This document shows positions 1-18,010 of a stretch of 51,023 bases of DNA, in pieces. Source of the DNA: Sphaeroforma sirkka (Eukaryota; Opisthokonta; Ichthyosporea; Ichthyophonida); the NCBI GenBank assembly GCA_001586965.3, contig LUCW03001515.1, forward strand, positions 75,001 to 126,023, read 5' to 3'. The notes below the pieces were generated by a model. It searched no databases, was not told the DNA's origin, and saw only the letters and a list, made by a program, of their open reading frames with translations. How positions within the stretch are numbered: position 1 is the stretch's first letter; the number at the start of each line of letters is the position of its first letter. The position numbers and the translations under genes were made by a program.

Positions 1-2073
1 CACTTGCACTCAATGTCTTAGTAAAATGCACTATCATGATAATCCTCGTCGCAATTGCTTGAGGCGACTGTTCATTTCAATTTCCTGTAGTCGTAGTCGC
101 TAGTGCAGGAGCCACCATTTTCACGACGAGCAGATGCGTATATCAGTTCCACAGAAACCACCTCTTCAGCCAGAATAGGAAGCACAGAAGCCTCACTACG
201 TCGGTCACGGAGGCAAACACATGCATTCGGTTTTGCTAGAATACATTCGCGTGGAGGCCTTCCATACAGTTCTTCGTTGTTACAGGGTAGTCCAGAATCC
301 CGTAATCATTGTGGCTGGAACAGGTGCCACCGATACGAAGCTCGGTCAAACACTTATTTCCATACAAATAGAGCTACATAATAGCAAGCACTGCGGCTAG
401 TATTGTACTGAATGATTTAGTCATATTGTGTGGGCATGGGCGCTTGTTTCTAGCTACTTTGAATTCCTTTGCGTTACTATTTGTTTATTATGATGGTTCT
501 CAGCTGAACATGGTGATGTCTCGGAAATCTATACCAACAGCGTGTACGAAATGTAATCAGGTGAATCAAAATAGAATACACGAATAAGAACCAAACATCG
601 ACTAGATATACAAGAGATAAGCTGAAACGTATGGTCGCTTCGACAATTCTTCGCACCGACCAAAAAACCGTACTATGTATCGACTAAATGCGCACGCCAC
701 CTATATTTGAAGAGTCACCCAAAATAAAATACATACACACGGTGAGAAAATGCTAATAATAGTTATGAGTGGTTGCTATGGAACAAGATCAAAAACAGAT
801 CAAGTAGATCGCCGGTTGTTGTGCGTTTCGCATGATCAAAGAATGTGTAAAGATCAATAATCGCCTAGGAAGTATGTCACTAGAAACCTAAAAACAGTAC
901 CACCTTTGCCAGGCATACGTAATTTTCTACTTGACGAGTTCGAAAAACATTTTTTTTTTGAAGTATCGGGGCCTGTAATCTTGTTCCAGGGTAGCTTGTA
1001 CGCGGTTGAATGTCCTCTGGGATGATGCGTAGAGCGGTAATTCTTTCTTAAATTAACCTTATGATGTGAGCAATTATTCCAGGCAATTTCTAGATAAGCT
1101 GCTTTTGGTATCAGTGATATCGTATTTGTATCGATTAGTTGTTGAAGTCATGCGGAGTGTCAATCAACACACGACCGCCGCTGTATCTTTTTGATCGGTG
1201 TCATTGGTCGCAATGAAGTATCCAGGGATACAGACACAATGTATATCCTCTTGGCTTATGGGCATTGGGCTATCAACTATGGCCCAACAGGCCGATGGCC
1301 GTGGGCCTATGTATGGCTACATATGAACTTAAAATATTTTCAATTTACTTCAACTGACAACTGCTGACTTTCAATATACTTCAACTGACAACTGCTGAAG
1401 CCTGAACTCTGAAGCCGAATGCTCTATGAAAAAAAGAAAAAAAGGTTTCTTGACAAAAACTGAATTTTTTGTAAAACATCCTCAGGACTTGGATCTAAAT
1501 ACAACTGTTTAAAATTTAAAATAACCAATTGAAGTCATCTATATTTTTTGATATCGCAAGTTGAATCGTTGCTTTTTTTATAAATTTAAATTTTGTTTGT
1601 ACAAAAAAAAAAGGACAGACATATTCTGTACAAATGCAAGTCTGCAACCTACACAGTGCTTCTTCTTTCCAATAGCCTCCTAAATAGAAGAGAGGCTCTG
1701 CATTTTATGAGGTACTTCAATTTAAAATGGGTAAGATGATTCGTAAGAAAACCAATTGATATGCAGGTACAGGATTTCTGTACCGGTTGGCGCAAGCAGT
1801 CATATGTTCATTGTAACACTACTATAATTGTTAATAGCGATATGAATGAGTAGTACTGGTTAAAGTAATCAACAAGTCACGTTTGACCAGACGAGTACTA
1901 ACAGTCGAGCTAGGTCTGTCTCTCTGCAATATGAAAGCTACTGCTTCTTGTTATAGCAAATCAAGACTTGAATAGCAATCAACTGGTATAATTTCAACAA
2001 CACTTTAACAATAAAATCTCAACACCTTGAAGGAAGAATACAGATAAAAAGTTTCAAATCGACCCCAGTTATC
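1..2073. other. No gene recognised
   Basis: I see no supported coding region here. Open frames are short and have no recognisable family motif or signal peptide. The only local structure is a short direct repeat near 1350-1400 (ACTTCAACTGACAACTGCTG twice) and A/T-rich stretches around 1425-1620. The last few hundred bases probably contain the promoter of the small secreted protein gene that starts at 2074, but I see no clear core element. Confidence 0.5.
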
Positions 2074-2358
2074 ATGACCAAATTATTGAGTGCACTGATT
2101 ATGGTATTGTTTGCTACTAGCTCACTTTGTGTGGGAATGAGTGCCCCGATTAACCGTCGCGATATTGGAGGGACCTGTTCCAGCGACTACGATTACGAAA
2201 ATCTGGATTGCCCTGTAACAACGAACAACTGTATCGAAGGCTTTCACGCGAGCGCATTCTACCAGAACTTTGAGTGCGACTGTGTTTGCCTCCGTGATGG
2301 ACGTCGTGAGGCTTCTTTACTCCTGCTTTGGCTGAGGAAACGAATTCTGCGGAGCTAA
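2074..2358 (+). CDS. Small secreted cysteine-rich protein
   Basis: A 94-residue frame opens with a classic signal peptide: MTK, then a hydrophobic core (LLSALIMVLFATSSLCVG), with likely cleavage near residue 21-24. The mature part begins near APINRRDIGG and has six cysteines in the pattern C-x11-C-x6-C-x15-C-x-C-x-C, suggesting a small disulfide-bonded extracellular domain. The start is the first ATG and directly precedes the signal peptide. Residues after the last cysteine (from about 77) look non-domain, and the module recurs just downstream in another frame, so the true 3' end may differ or involve splicing. I do not recognise the family and assign no function. The secretion call is fairly secure; the C-terminal end is not. 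Confidence 0.6.
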   Translation: MTKLLSALIMVLFATSSLCVGMSAPINRRDIGGTCSSDYDYENLDCPVTTNNCIEGFHASAFYQNFECDCVCLRDGRREASLLLLWLRKRILRS

Positions 2359-2363
2359 TACTG

Positions 2364-2516
2364 GCTCCAGTTCGTCGTGATCTTGGGGGTTCTTGCTCTA
2401 GCGACTACAACTATTGGCAACTGGATTGCCGTGTCGACTCAGATAACTGCGATCACGCCAGCGCCGACTAAGATTATGACCACAGTGAGTGCACGTGCAA
2501 GTGCGTGCAAAACTAG
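2364..2516 (+). pseudogene. Second copy of the cysteine-rich module, degenerate
   Basis: Directly after the first module a different frame reads APVRRDLGGSCSSDYNY, a close match to APINRRDIGGTCSSDYDY of the first copy. It continues with the same cysteine order (LDC, DNC, then a C-x-C-x-C end). The copy has no signal peptide of its own and is not open throughout in one frame. It is therefore either a decayed tandem duplicate or a second domain that once belonged to the same protein. Confidence 0.55.
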
Positions 2517-2654
2517 CTTTCTTTCAAACGGATGACAATTGCAAAAAAAAGTGAGTGTATGTCCCTTCTGTACATTAGTGCTGGAATTGTTGTGTTTGGG
2601 TGCATGAGAGGAAAGCGAGCTCTTGACAGGTATGCCGCCGATTCTTTGTACGTT

Positions 2655-2660
2655 AATAAA
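2655..2660 (+). promoter_or_regulatory. Poly(A) signal AATAAA
   Basis: A canonical AATAAA lies about 300 bases after the first module and about 140 after the second. It is a plausible 3' end signal for a transcript spanning both. Confidence 0.35.
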
Positions 2661-2885
2661 CACCGGTTTAAATTTCGACTTCTATTTGTAGGCTGAGGCA
2701 AAAGGCATGGCTTTGGCCAGCTCTACATTTTTTACAGTTGCTTCTGTAGCTTCATATGAGTGTGCATATTGTTAATGTTTAATATTTATTACGTGCTACA
2801 AGCGTAAACCAGAAATTATATTATCAACTACGTTTTGCGAATGTTCATGTCACCACAAGAAGTCAGTTCCATCGTGCCAATGTAA

Positions 2886-3059
2886 GCTCTCATTCATCGC
2901 GATAATATTGGTATACACTGTAGCGGCGATATCTGTATGTATTGTCAGGCGAAGTCGACAAACCACAATGCAGGAAATCACGCGAGCGCATTTCACAAGG
3001 ATGACATATTCATTTCTGTCATCGTAGAGGAAGTTCAGCAACATCCTGAATTGCTATGA
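2886..3059 (+). pseudogene. Third, diverged copy of the cysteine-rich module
   Basis: An open stretch of 57 codons reads RDNIGIHCSGD near its start and NHASAF further on. These align with RRDIGGTCSSD and FHASAF of the first module. Several cysteines are displaced and there is no signal peptide. I read it as an older duplicate of the module at 2074. Similarity is by eye only. Confidence 0.4.
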
Positions 3060-3097
3060 CGGACGAGAAAAGAGCTAAAGTAACACATGCTCTACGA

Positions 3098-3197
3098 ACT
3101 ACGAGCATTGGAAGATACCTGTCCAAATGCCTCCATCAACTGCGACATCTTGGTTGTACAGCGAGTGTAAGTACATGTGTCGCCGCAACTGTAAATA
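3098..3197 (+). pseudogene. Fourth remnant of the cysteine-rich module
   Basis: The segment encodes, in more than one frame, NYEHWK, CPNASINCD and SECKYMCRRNC. These resemble DYENLDC, CPVTTNNC and FECDCVC of the first module in the same order. It is the most decayed member of the series and not a working gene. Confidence 0.3.
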
Positions 3198-3199
3198 AG

Positions 3200-3996
3200 A
3201 TACCAATCGACAATATTTAAAGGTAGCGATGTGGTGTTGCGAACTATTTCTGTCATGGTTCGATTCGACGGAATGTTATTTAAAATACATACCTAACAAG
3301 TAATCTCAAAAGCGACACTGGGACAGTGCATGACCTTTCCAGGCTACAAAAGGGAGGGAAATAAACTGTGCGGCGACAATCTCGCTTGCACAGATGAATA
3401 GTATCGTTGCCCGGCACTTATCTGAAAAGTGAGAACCTTGCATGTACGCATTGACATCTATATGCTATAGAACTTTCACACTCTAGGCATTATATTGACT
3501 GTCTGATGCCTCAATTTGAAATTGATCCGAGGGTACTGTTGTTACACCCGAAATTTCAACTGAGAGATGTCACTCTTGACCGCACTAGCGGATCATTGTG
3601 GCTATTTTGCAATCGCAATCACCATTATGTTCATCCCAGCGATTACTTCGCTCGAGTGAGGCGATAATGTATATGTGTAGGGCATCCGAGGCTGAAGACA
3701 ATACATGGCTTGTACACCGGTATTAAAGACACATCGATCGCCTACCTATGGATGTCCATGTATATATATATATATATATACATTTTTGCATGCATATGCC
3801 AAGGTGTTTCAAACTACACACCCTTTTGCTGCAGATTGTCGCATGTTTCGGATTGTCTGCATCAGATTCAGTTTCAACGTTTTGGTGCTTGTAATGTTGA
3901 TACGCATTTGAACCGAAAGCTAGTTGCTCGACCCCATCTATACATATCCACCAGTTCTCTAAACCATGACATCCCGCAGTTCCGCGTCGCTACTGC
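3200..3996. other. No gene recognised
   Basis: This stretch lies between the cysteine-rich module array and the 3' end of the FkbM-like gene. A short (AT)n run occurs near 3760-3781. Two overlapping plus-strand frames at 3705-4000 cross this microsatellite and have no family features; I regard them as chance. Confidence 0.5.
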
Positions 3997-5627
3997 TTAA
4001 CCCTCAGACGGTTGTGTATCTGACATCGCCACCAAATCTACATCGTCATGTACAGCCCAGAAGTCAGTGCTGGTGACATCCATGTCACTGTAACCGTGTG
4101 TAAGCAGGTGCTTCACAACCTCGCACTTCACATCTTCGCCCATTTTGTGCCAGTCAATCGCAATCACTTGTGGTTTTACCGCAGAAAGCTCTTTCCACTG
4201 CAGAAAGTATTTCATGTTAGCTTCAGGTGATCCTTGCATATGAAGAGCAAGGATGGTTAGTCTACCCCTTTCTACCCCCTGACCATAGCTCCCAGGTTGG
4301 TACACACTCTCTGAAGCGACTCTATTATCTTCCTCTGGTTTGCCCTCGGGTACATGTAGAATTTTATCGTTCCCATTCTCATTCTCCATCGAAATGCCCA
4401 TCGCTTCGGTACGCAAGGTATGCTCCTGCATGAACTGTTTAATGATGCGACCAAGCGTAGTGGTTTTGATCTTCCGGTCTCCCACTATCTTGGGCTCACT
4501 TAGCGCCGCACTTTTCCTCTTCAACTTACCTCGTACTAGGGACGGACTGGGAGCGCTCGCCTGCGGTACGGCGACGGTTTTCCCCGCACGCGTATCTACC
4601 ACCGCATTGTGTACCCTCATCACGCCAACTTGACGTCGACTTGTACGATTGCTGTTAACAGTCTTAAAATCGTTTGTAGGGATGTCCTGGCCTTGTGTTG
4701 CATCTCGTTCCATATGGCCCTCTGCCGGCGGCGCTAAAGTGGCAGTTTCTGTGCTATTCAACCGGGCATTCCAGACTTGAAACCACTCTAGTGAAGGATG
4801 AGTCATCACCCCGCTCCATACGCCTCTTTGTATCTGTGTCTCCACAAAGTTGGTATTTCCCTTCATATGCCCTACAGCAACGATAGTGACGTCCGTATTG
4901 TTTTCCTAGCATATGAATTACACGGGGAACGCGGAAAGCTAAGTATAAAATTGTGTAGTGTCAATATCTTACTTGTACAACCGCGAAAGTGTCATACCAC
5001 CAAGCCTCTATATCTTGCACACTGCGTGTTCACCGAGTGTTTACCCAGTTGGTGTAGTCGTTCTGGTGAGTCTGCAAAGTATCACTTGCTGTATAGTACG
5101 ACTGTCCAGACAGACACGAACAACGCTCAGTTCCTCCCCAAACATGACCAAGCAAAATTGTCGAGAGCGTTTGTTTATGCCGAGCACGTACACGCCACTC
5201 GGATACAAACGAGTAAAACGAGTGGCAGAACTACCGATACCTCGCTACATACCAGATAGGTCAAAGCGGTCCGAAGCTTGTGTCTCGGTTCTGACACACG
5301 TTGGAGCAGTTTACGACAGCCCGCAGTCTCCCATTCCGCGTATGTCTCACGCACAGGAAACCTGGCTGTCCAATTGACTAGGAAGGCGTTAGTGAACTGG
5401 TCGTCTACATAGCCCGGGATAAATGGCAATATTCCGGCTTGCCCTTCCAGTTGGGGCTCTGCTCCCACCGCTACCGGATCGGCCCGTAGCTGTGGCAATA
5501 TCGATTCATGCACTTCCGTGTTTGCCACGAATTCGGGAGTACGGGGTGATGGGGCGTAGATAGGAAACCCCGGGCCAGCAAGACCCAATTGCAGAAAAAG
5601 GTAGTAGCATAGGTATGAAATCAGCAC
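3997..5627 (-). CDS. Secretory-pathway protein with FkbM-like methyltransferase fold, divergent
   Basis: Two exons on the minus strand: 5627..5253 and 4905..3997. They join through a 347-bp intron (CTG|GTATGT donor, CTAG|GAA acceptor) in phase 0, giving 427 residues. The first ATG is followed by MLISYLCYYLFLQLGLAG, a signal peptide or membrane anchor. Several N-glycosylation sequons follow (NWT, NNT, NST, NRT), which fits a luminal or secreted protein. The region around the junction reads TIVAVGHMKG, then GVWSGVMTHP. This matches the spacing of FkbM family motif I (vDVGAnxG) and the following w-GvlvEP segment, but the acidic residues are replaced. Near the C-terminus come LTILALHMQGS, then KPQVIAIDWHKMG and LLTHGY, corresponding to FkbM's D-x-EG strand and P-x-I-x-E plus GY end. 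A basic, low-complexity insert (about residues 190-300) separates the halves. The missing acids suggest a non-catalytic member. Family assignment is by motif order only. Confidence 0.5.
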
Positions 5628-7048
5628 TGTAGGGATATTTGGAAGTTAGCCGCGATTTGGAAATAGAGTTGTAGTCCTGATACTTGTATCGTCTTAAGGT
5701 GATAGCATAATGGAGTACAACCTGGCTGGTACACCCACCTGCTCTGCTGCGTGCTGGTATTGAGAAGGGCCGACGATACAACTGGCGACACACATACTCA
5801 GACAGTAGCTATGTATTTGTGTTTCGGAGAGCGACAGTTCATTTTACAAGTGCGTGTTATGTACAACTAAACTACACCTGCATTAGAAAGAGACATGGGG
5901 AGTTGTACCTCAATTGGCCCATAGTTTTTATTCCTACTCTACAAGAGGTACCGAGAATCGCTCGCAGATAAGAGTTCATTCACCACGAGAGGGGTTTAAA
6001 AAGCATAATTCAAAAGGCACGGTCTCCCGATTGTATTCTGGTATGCTACAGCAAACGAATATGTGACCAAACCAGAACATTTATTGAACTACTCAAGGCG
6101 GTGGACCTGAATACCAGGCGGTGGACCTGAATACCAGGATTTTAAGGCACTTATATTGACAGGCCAATCCGTAAATAAGACTGTTCTGTGCTTGATTTCA
6201 GCTTGTCGCTAGGAAGTGTGCATTGCTTTGTGTACCATCTAGGATTGTACATGTCCAACATAGAATTAACAAAGCTTGCATCAATTAAGAACCATGCGTC
6301 ATATAATACACGTATGAGTCTTTCTGTGAAGGAAATGATATGCAAACTTGCATTAAAACCTAAAATTGTACGCATAGTATCGAAATACATCTGCCTAATT
6401 GGCTGTCTGTCTTGTCTACAAACACCAGTGTTAATACACAGTCTACTGACACGTGAGTATTACAATGTGCAGGCTGTCACACGTTTCTCTGTACGTATGA
6501 AAGCATTCTGCAACAAAATCAGATAGACGATATTCGTGCCCAGAGCAACTCATTACTCCTTAGAATGTAAATGTGCATATATATTCTAGACTCGGCATAT
6601 AAACGGATGCCTCTATACGGTGCCCTATCTTTTATAAGCTTCTGAACATATGGGCGAACTTTTCAGTCATGAATTTCAGCTTGCACGCGAGTTCAATACA
6701 AATCAGCAACATACATGGGATTTTGAATTCACGGCGAGCTCAGTAAATGTATCTAGCTATACAAGAACAATCACTGCTCGGATATACAATTCGTTCGCTG
6801 TGAACTAAAGGCCAACCCACCCGTACATGCCTATCGCATGGACGGGAATAGGAAAGTACTGCCGGATTTAATGCAACGGACATTATATGATATGAATACT
6901 AGTAAATATGGCAAGTACGCATATAGAGACATATGTTTATATATATGTATATAAGTCCATATATATGAGAGAAAATATATGTATATACGCAAGTGACTAA
7001 ACGTATATATACATTGTAAAATAAGAAATATATATATATGTACATATG

Positions 7049-7082
<34 letters not shown>

Positions 7083-7117
7083 ATAATTGTACATACATAA
7101 ATACATACAAAAAAAAT

Positions 7118-7204
<87 letters not shown>

Positions 7205-7256
7205 TACGTAACTAAATTTATTAATATATATATGCAATATTTTAGATATATTCATC

Positions 7257-7301
<45 letters not shown>

Positions 7302-7307
7302 CATATG

Positions 7308-7358
<51 letters not shown>

Positions 7359-8250
7359 TATATAAAAATACAATTTAATCATGCATATATATATATGTAT
7401 ATATATAGGTATATTCATATACATATATAAATGTATATATGTATATATATATGTAGGTATGCATATATATACATATTAAAATGTAATATATATATACATA
7501 AATACATACATACATACATACAAACATACATATATATATATATATACAGATGCACATACACTCACACGCATGTCATACTTTTTTGTAGAATGGAAGGTAC
7601 GACGCGTTGCCGTATCTGGCATATGTTGGCTATTATCTTCATTTTACGATAGGAGGTATATCATGTAAGTTTGCGAATTGCTTTTAGTCCAGTTCAAAAC
7701 GTTCTTGTGGTGAACAACGCTACGTGATTATTCCGTTGCGATGTTCAGACCGTCAGAACTGTACCCGTGAATATGTAGTACTCAAGAGTTACTAAATCTT
7801 CACGATTCACGTGATATATGTCATGGTATATACGTATATACAATGTGAATATTTGTATGTATATGCATATATGTATCATAGCGTTAAAAACCCCCAGCTA
7901 TCTATGTATTTTATAATGTATGACCGTGCGTGTGTATATAAATACATATATGTAAAATGATGACAGAGTTGGTTTCCATGGCAACGATAGAATCGGTTTT
8001 TGTCCATGTGTTTATACATTTTAACCACACGAGACACGAGCATCTGTAAAGAGAGGCTACTAAGTGCGCATGATATAGTCGTGGATGGGCGTGCTTGTTT
8101 CCATCGTTTGCGATTTCCATTTGGTATTATTTACTGGCCTACTAGCGATCGAGAAGTGGATCATTGTCCCCCTGTAGGCCGGGGACATCTGTTGTCTAAA
8201 GACTACCGTATCTTACGATCACTTTGAACGCCAAGTAGCTGCAGCTTCAT
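5628..8250. other. Gene-poor stretch with a large (AT)n block
   Basis: No gene is recognised. A 21-23 bp direct repeat (GGCGGTGGACCTGAATACCA twice) lies at about 6098-6137. An open frame on each strand at 6151-6526 has no family features. The segment 6930-7560 is listed separately as a microsatellite. Confidence 0.5.
6930..7560. repeat. Long compound (AT)n / (ATAC)n microsatellite block
   Basis: About 630 bp made almost entirely of TA dinucleotides with TATG, ATAC and ATAA interruptions. It ends in a CATA tetranucleotide run at 7500-7530. The YIYIYI frames that cross it on both strands are translation of the repeat, not genes. Confidence 0.9.
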
Positions 8251-8601
8251 CATAAGCATGTTCTAAAGGATAGCGACGTGAATAAATATTTAGTTCGATT
8301 CTATCGGTCCATGTATATACTGACGTCGGTTTCGTTTGTGTCAATTTAGAGATTATCATTTCCTTGCATCGGTTGTTAAGTGACAAGTGTAAGTGACTGT
8401 CGCAATAGTAATTCGCCTGTGCCATACAGTCATGAAACTGGTCTCTAAAGTCAAAACAAGAATTCTCCAGTCTGCGTAGGTAGCAAGTTGATTAAGGGTA
8501 GCAGCAATATCAACACGAGTCATAATAGCGGCCAAACCGAGAGCTCCAAGGAGCTGACGGTATCTGCTGCGGAAGGCAGGACTTTCCGAGTTATCATTCA
8601 A
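8250..8601 (-). mobile_element. Fossil scrap of a Ty1/Copia-like retrotransposon (reverse transcriptase tail)
   Basis: On the minus strand near 8575-8480 the reading YRQLLGALGLAAIMTR, followed by VDIAATLNQLATY, matches the segment just after the Copia reverse transcriptase core (YRs-vGaLmYla-TRPDIa-avn-ls). Nothing else of the element is recognisable and no terminal repeats are seen. It is a broken, old fragment; its limits are approximate. Confidence 0.55.
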
Positions 8602-8699
8602 GAATGATCGTCATTGTTTCGTCAGCTTTGTACGCGTTCTTATGCTCATAAACACTTTCGTAGTGTGTCTTTCGCAAAGCCCCATCGTTGCAGGTGATA

Positions 8700-9282
8700 T
8701 TAAGTACACTTCCAACTGACATTCCAAACAACATCTCACAGGCCGCGTGTGATACGAGGCTTCCAGTCAGAAGTGACGAAAAAGAAGGCCCTATTCTGTG
8801 AGCTATGCAGTCTGCACGTTTGCATCGCTTGCAGGAATGGGATGCTCATTTACATATCGATTTCCACAGCTTTTCGTGCAAATGATCTCGCCGCACATCT
8901 CGAGCGCAAAAAAAAAATGTTGCTAAAAATATATCGGCTTTAAGCTTGCAATTGCCGTTTCCGAACGTGTATGCAGAGTGAATGCAAGGTCAAACGTATG
9001 TGGAAATTGGCGTTCGAGGCTTGCTCATTATGCGGGCCAGAAAAATATGTACCATGCCCTGGGCAGTAGCTACTATTCATATCCTATAGCGAAAAATAAT
9101 CAGGTTGACCTACGTTTATCATGTTTCGTGAGGATGTGTGGCACTCATTTAATTCCGTACATTGCAAGACATGATGTTGCGACAGATATCTTAGAAACTA
9201 CATACTATTGTGCATAATAGTCGCACGCGATTAAGTTATGTGGCATTTCTCAATTGCGCGAAAAGCTGTGAATATTGATTTG
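8700..9282. other. No gene recognised
   Basis: Short frames at 8749-8943 and 8978-9217 show no family motifs. I see nothing else here. Confidence 0.4.
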
Positions 9283-9612
9283 ACAACCAGTAGATACATG
9301 CACAACTCAACCTACGGAAAGTCTTAAACGTTCAGATGGCACAACCAGTACATATACATACAACTCAACCTTCGGCAAGTCTTAAATGTACAGATGGCTA
9401 ACAAGTACGTATATGTACAACTCACAAAAAGAACTATACAAGACTTTTAAAAGCCGTGCAAATGGAATGAGTACAGTTTAAACCCCTCAACGAGGAACAA
9501 TTGGAGGTCAAGTCTGGTGCCAGCAGCCGCGGTAATGTGCAGATGGCATAAACAGTACATATATGTACAACTCAACCTTCGGAAAGTCTTAAACGTAAAG
9601 ATGGCACATCAG
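9283..9612. repeat. 57-bp tandem repeat, about four units, one interrupted
   Basis: A unit of about 57 bp contains ACAACTCAACCTTCGG, then AAGTCTTAAA and CAGATGGC. It occurs at about 9290, 9345, 9400 and 9553. In the third unit the middle (from after ACAACTCA) is replaced by sequence derived from 18S rRNA, after which the unit resumes at GTGCAGATGGC. Confidence 0.75.
9424..9536 (+). rRNA. 18S rRNA gene fragment (non-functional, about 110 bp)
   Basis: The segment carries the universally conserved small-subunit stretch leading into the 530 loop: GGAATGAGTACA, CGAGGAACAATTGGAGG, CAAGTCTGGTGCCAG, then CAGCCGCGGTAAT. In cytoplasmic 18S rRNA this order and spacing are nearly invariant. It stops right after GGTAAT, where 18S would continue TCCAGC. 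One base differs from the usual GGAGGGCAAG. Only about 110 of roughly 1,800 bases are present, so it is a stray copy and not an rRNA gene. It sits inside one unit of a 57-bp tandem repeat. Confidence 0.9.
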
Positions 9613-10014
9613 CAATTTAGGACAACTTGCTTTAAAGACGATTGGAACTTGTGTGTGTGTTGTTAGTCTCTTATACTCTTCATATGCGGGGAGGGGAGGT
9701 AATTCAAAATTGATTTGTAGTGTCCGTAAATCACTTGCGCAAACGTAACTGTGCGCCAAAAACACACTACAAAGAGTACGACGAGAGCTCATTGATTCAC
9801 ATCTATATTAATGGTAAACGAACAACAACTTCAGCCGAAGGCTTCTCGTTTCACCTTCGGATCAACTAGGCGGCTATTTGGCACTGCCGATATGTTATCG
9901 CAAAAGTGTTTCGCATATGCGATTTACCCATACAACGCAGCGAATTGACAACAAAAATAACATCGACTCAATAAATCGCCACGAATTCCGAAAGGATCAG
10001 ATAATAACATCAGG
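9613..10014. other. No gene recognised
   Basis: This stretch lies between two tandem repeats. I see no coding or RNA feature. Confidence 0.4.
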
Positions 10015-10430
10015 TTGAAAGTACATCTACCTTACTATCCTTCAATGTTACCGGTTCGAAAGATCAAATTGAAACTACATTTGCTTTGTTATCCTTCAAA
10101 GTTATGGGTTCGGAAACATGGTGAATGTACAGCTAAATACGATCAAATTGAAACTAGATTTACTTTACTATCCTTCAAAGTTATCGGTTCGAAAGATCAA
10201 ATTGAGACTACATTTACTTTGCTATCCTTCAAAGATATAGATTCGGAAACATGGTGAATGTACAGCTAAATACAATCAAATAGAAACTACATTTACTTTA
10301 CTATCCTTCAAAGCTATCAATTAAAATTACATTTACTTTGCTATCTTTCAAAGATATCGGTTCGAAAGATCAAATTGAAACTCCATTTACTTTGCTATCC
10401 TTCAAAGTTATGGGTTCGGAAACACGGTGA
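10015..10430. repeat. Minisatellite, about 54-bp units in a higher-order 120-bp pattern
   Basis: At least seven imperfect units share ATCAAATTGAAACTACATTT, ACTTTGCTATCCTTCAAAG and GGTTCG(A/G)AA. Every second unit carries an extra tail, GAAACATGGTGAATG with ACAGCTAAATAC. The array ends only about 18 bp from the stop codon of the minus-strand transporter, so it would form its 3' UTR or lie just beyond it. Confidence 0.85.
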
Positions 10431-10447
10431 ATGAATAAGAGACCTTC

Positions 10448-18010
<7,563 letters not shown>

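Noticed and set aside
4048-4886. Plus-strand frames overlapping the FkbM-like exon 2
   Set aside because: They are shadows of the 302-codon minus-strand exon, which has a spliced partner with a signal peptide.
6151-6526. Overlapping frames of 79 and 112 codons on opposite strands
   Set aside because: No family motif, no splice partner and no composition signal; not supported as genes.
6831-7652. Many long frames rich in Tyr-Ile on both strands
   Set aside because: They are translations of (TA)n microsatellites; the same applies to the frames at 16.0-17.6, 19.9-20.5, 23.2-24.1, 29.4-30.9 and 45.0 kb.
9424-9536. A functional rRNA gene
   Set aside because: Only about 110 bp of 18S is present, and it is embedded in an unrelated repeat.
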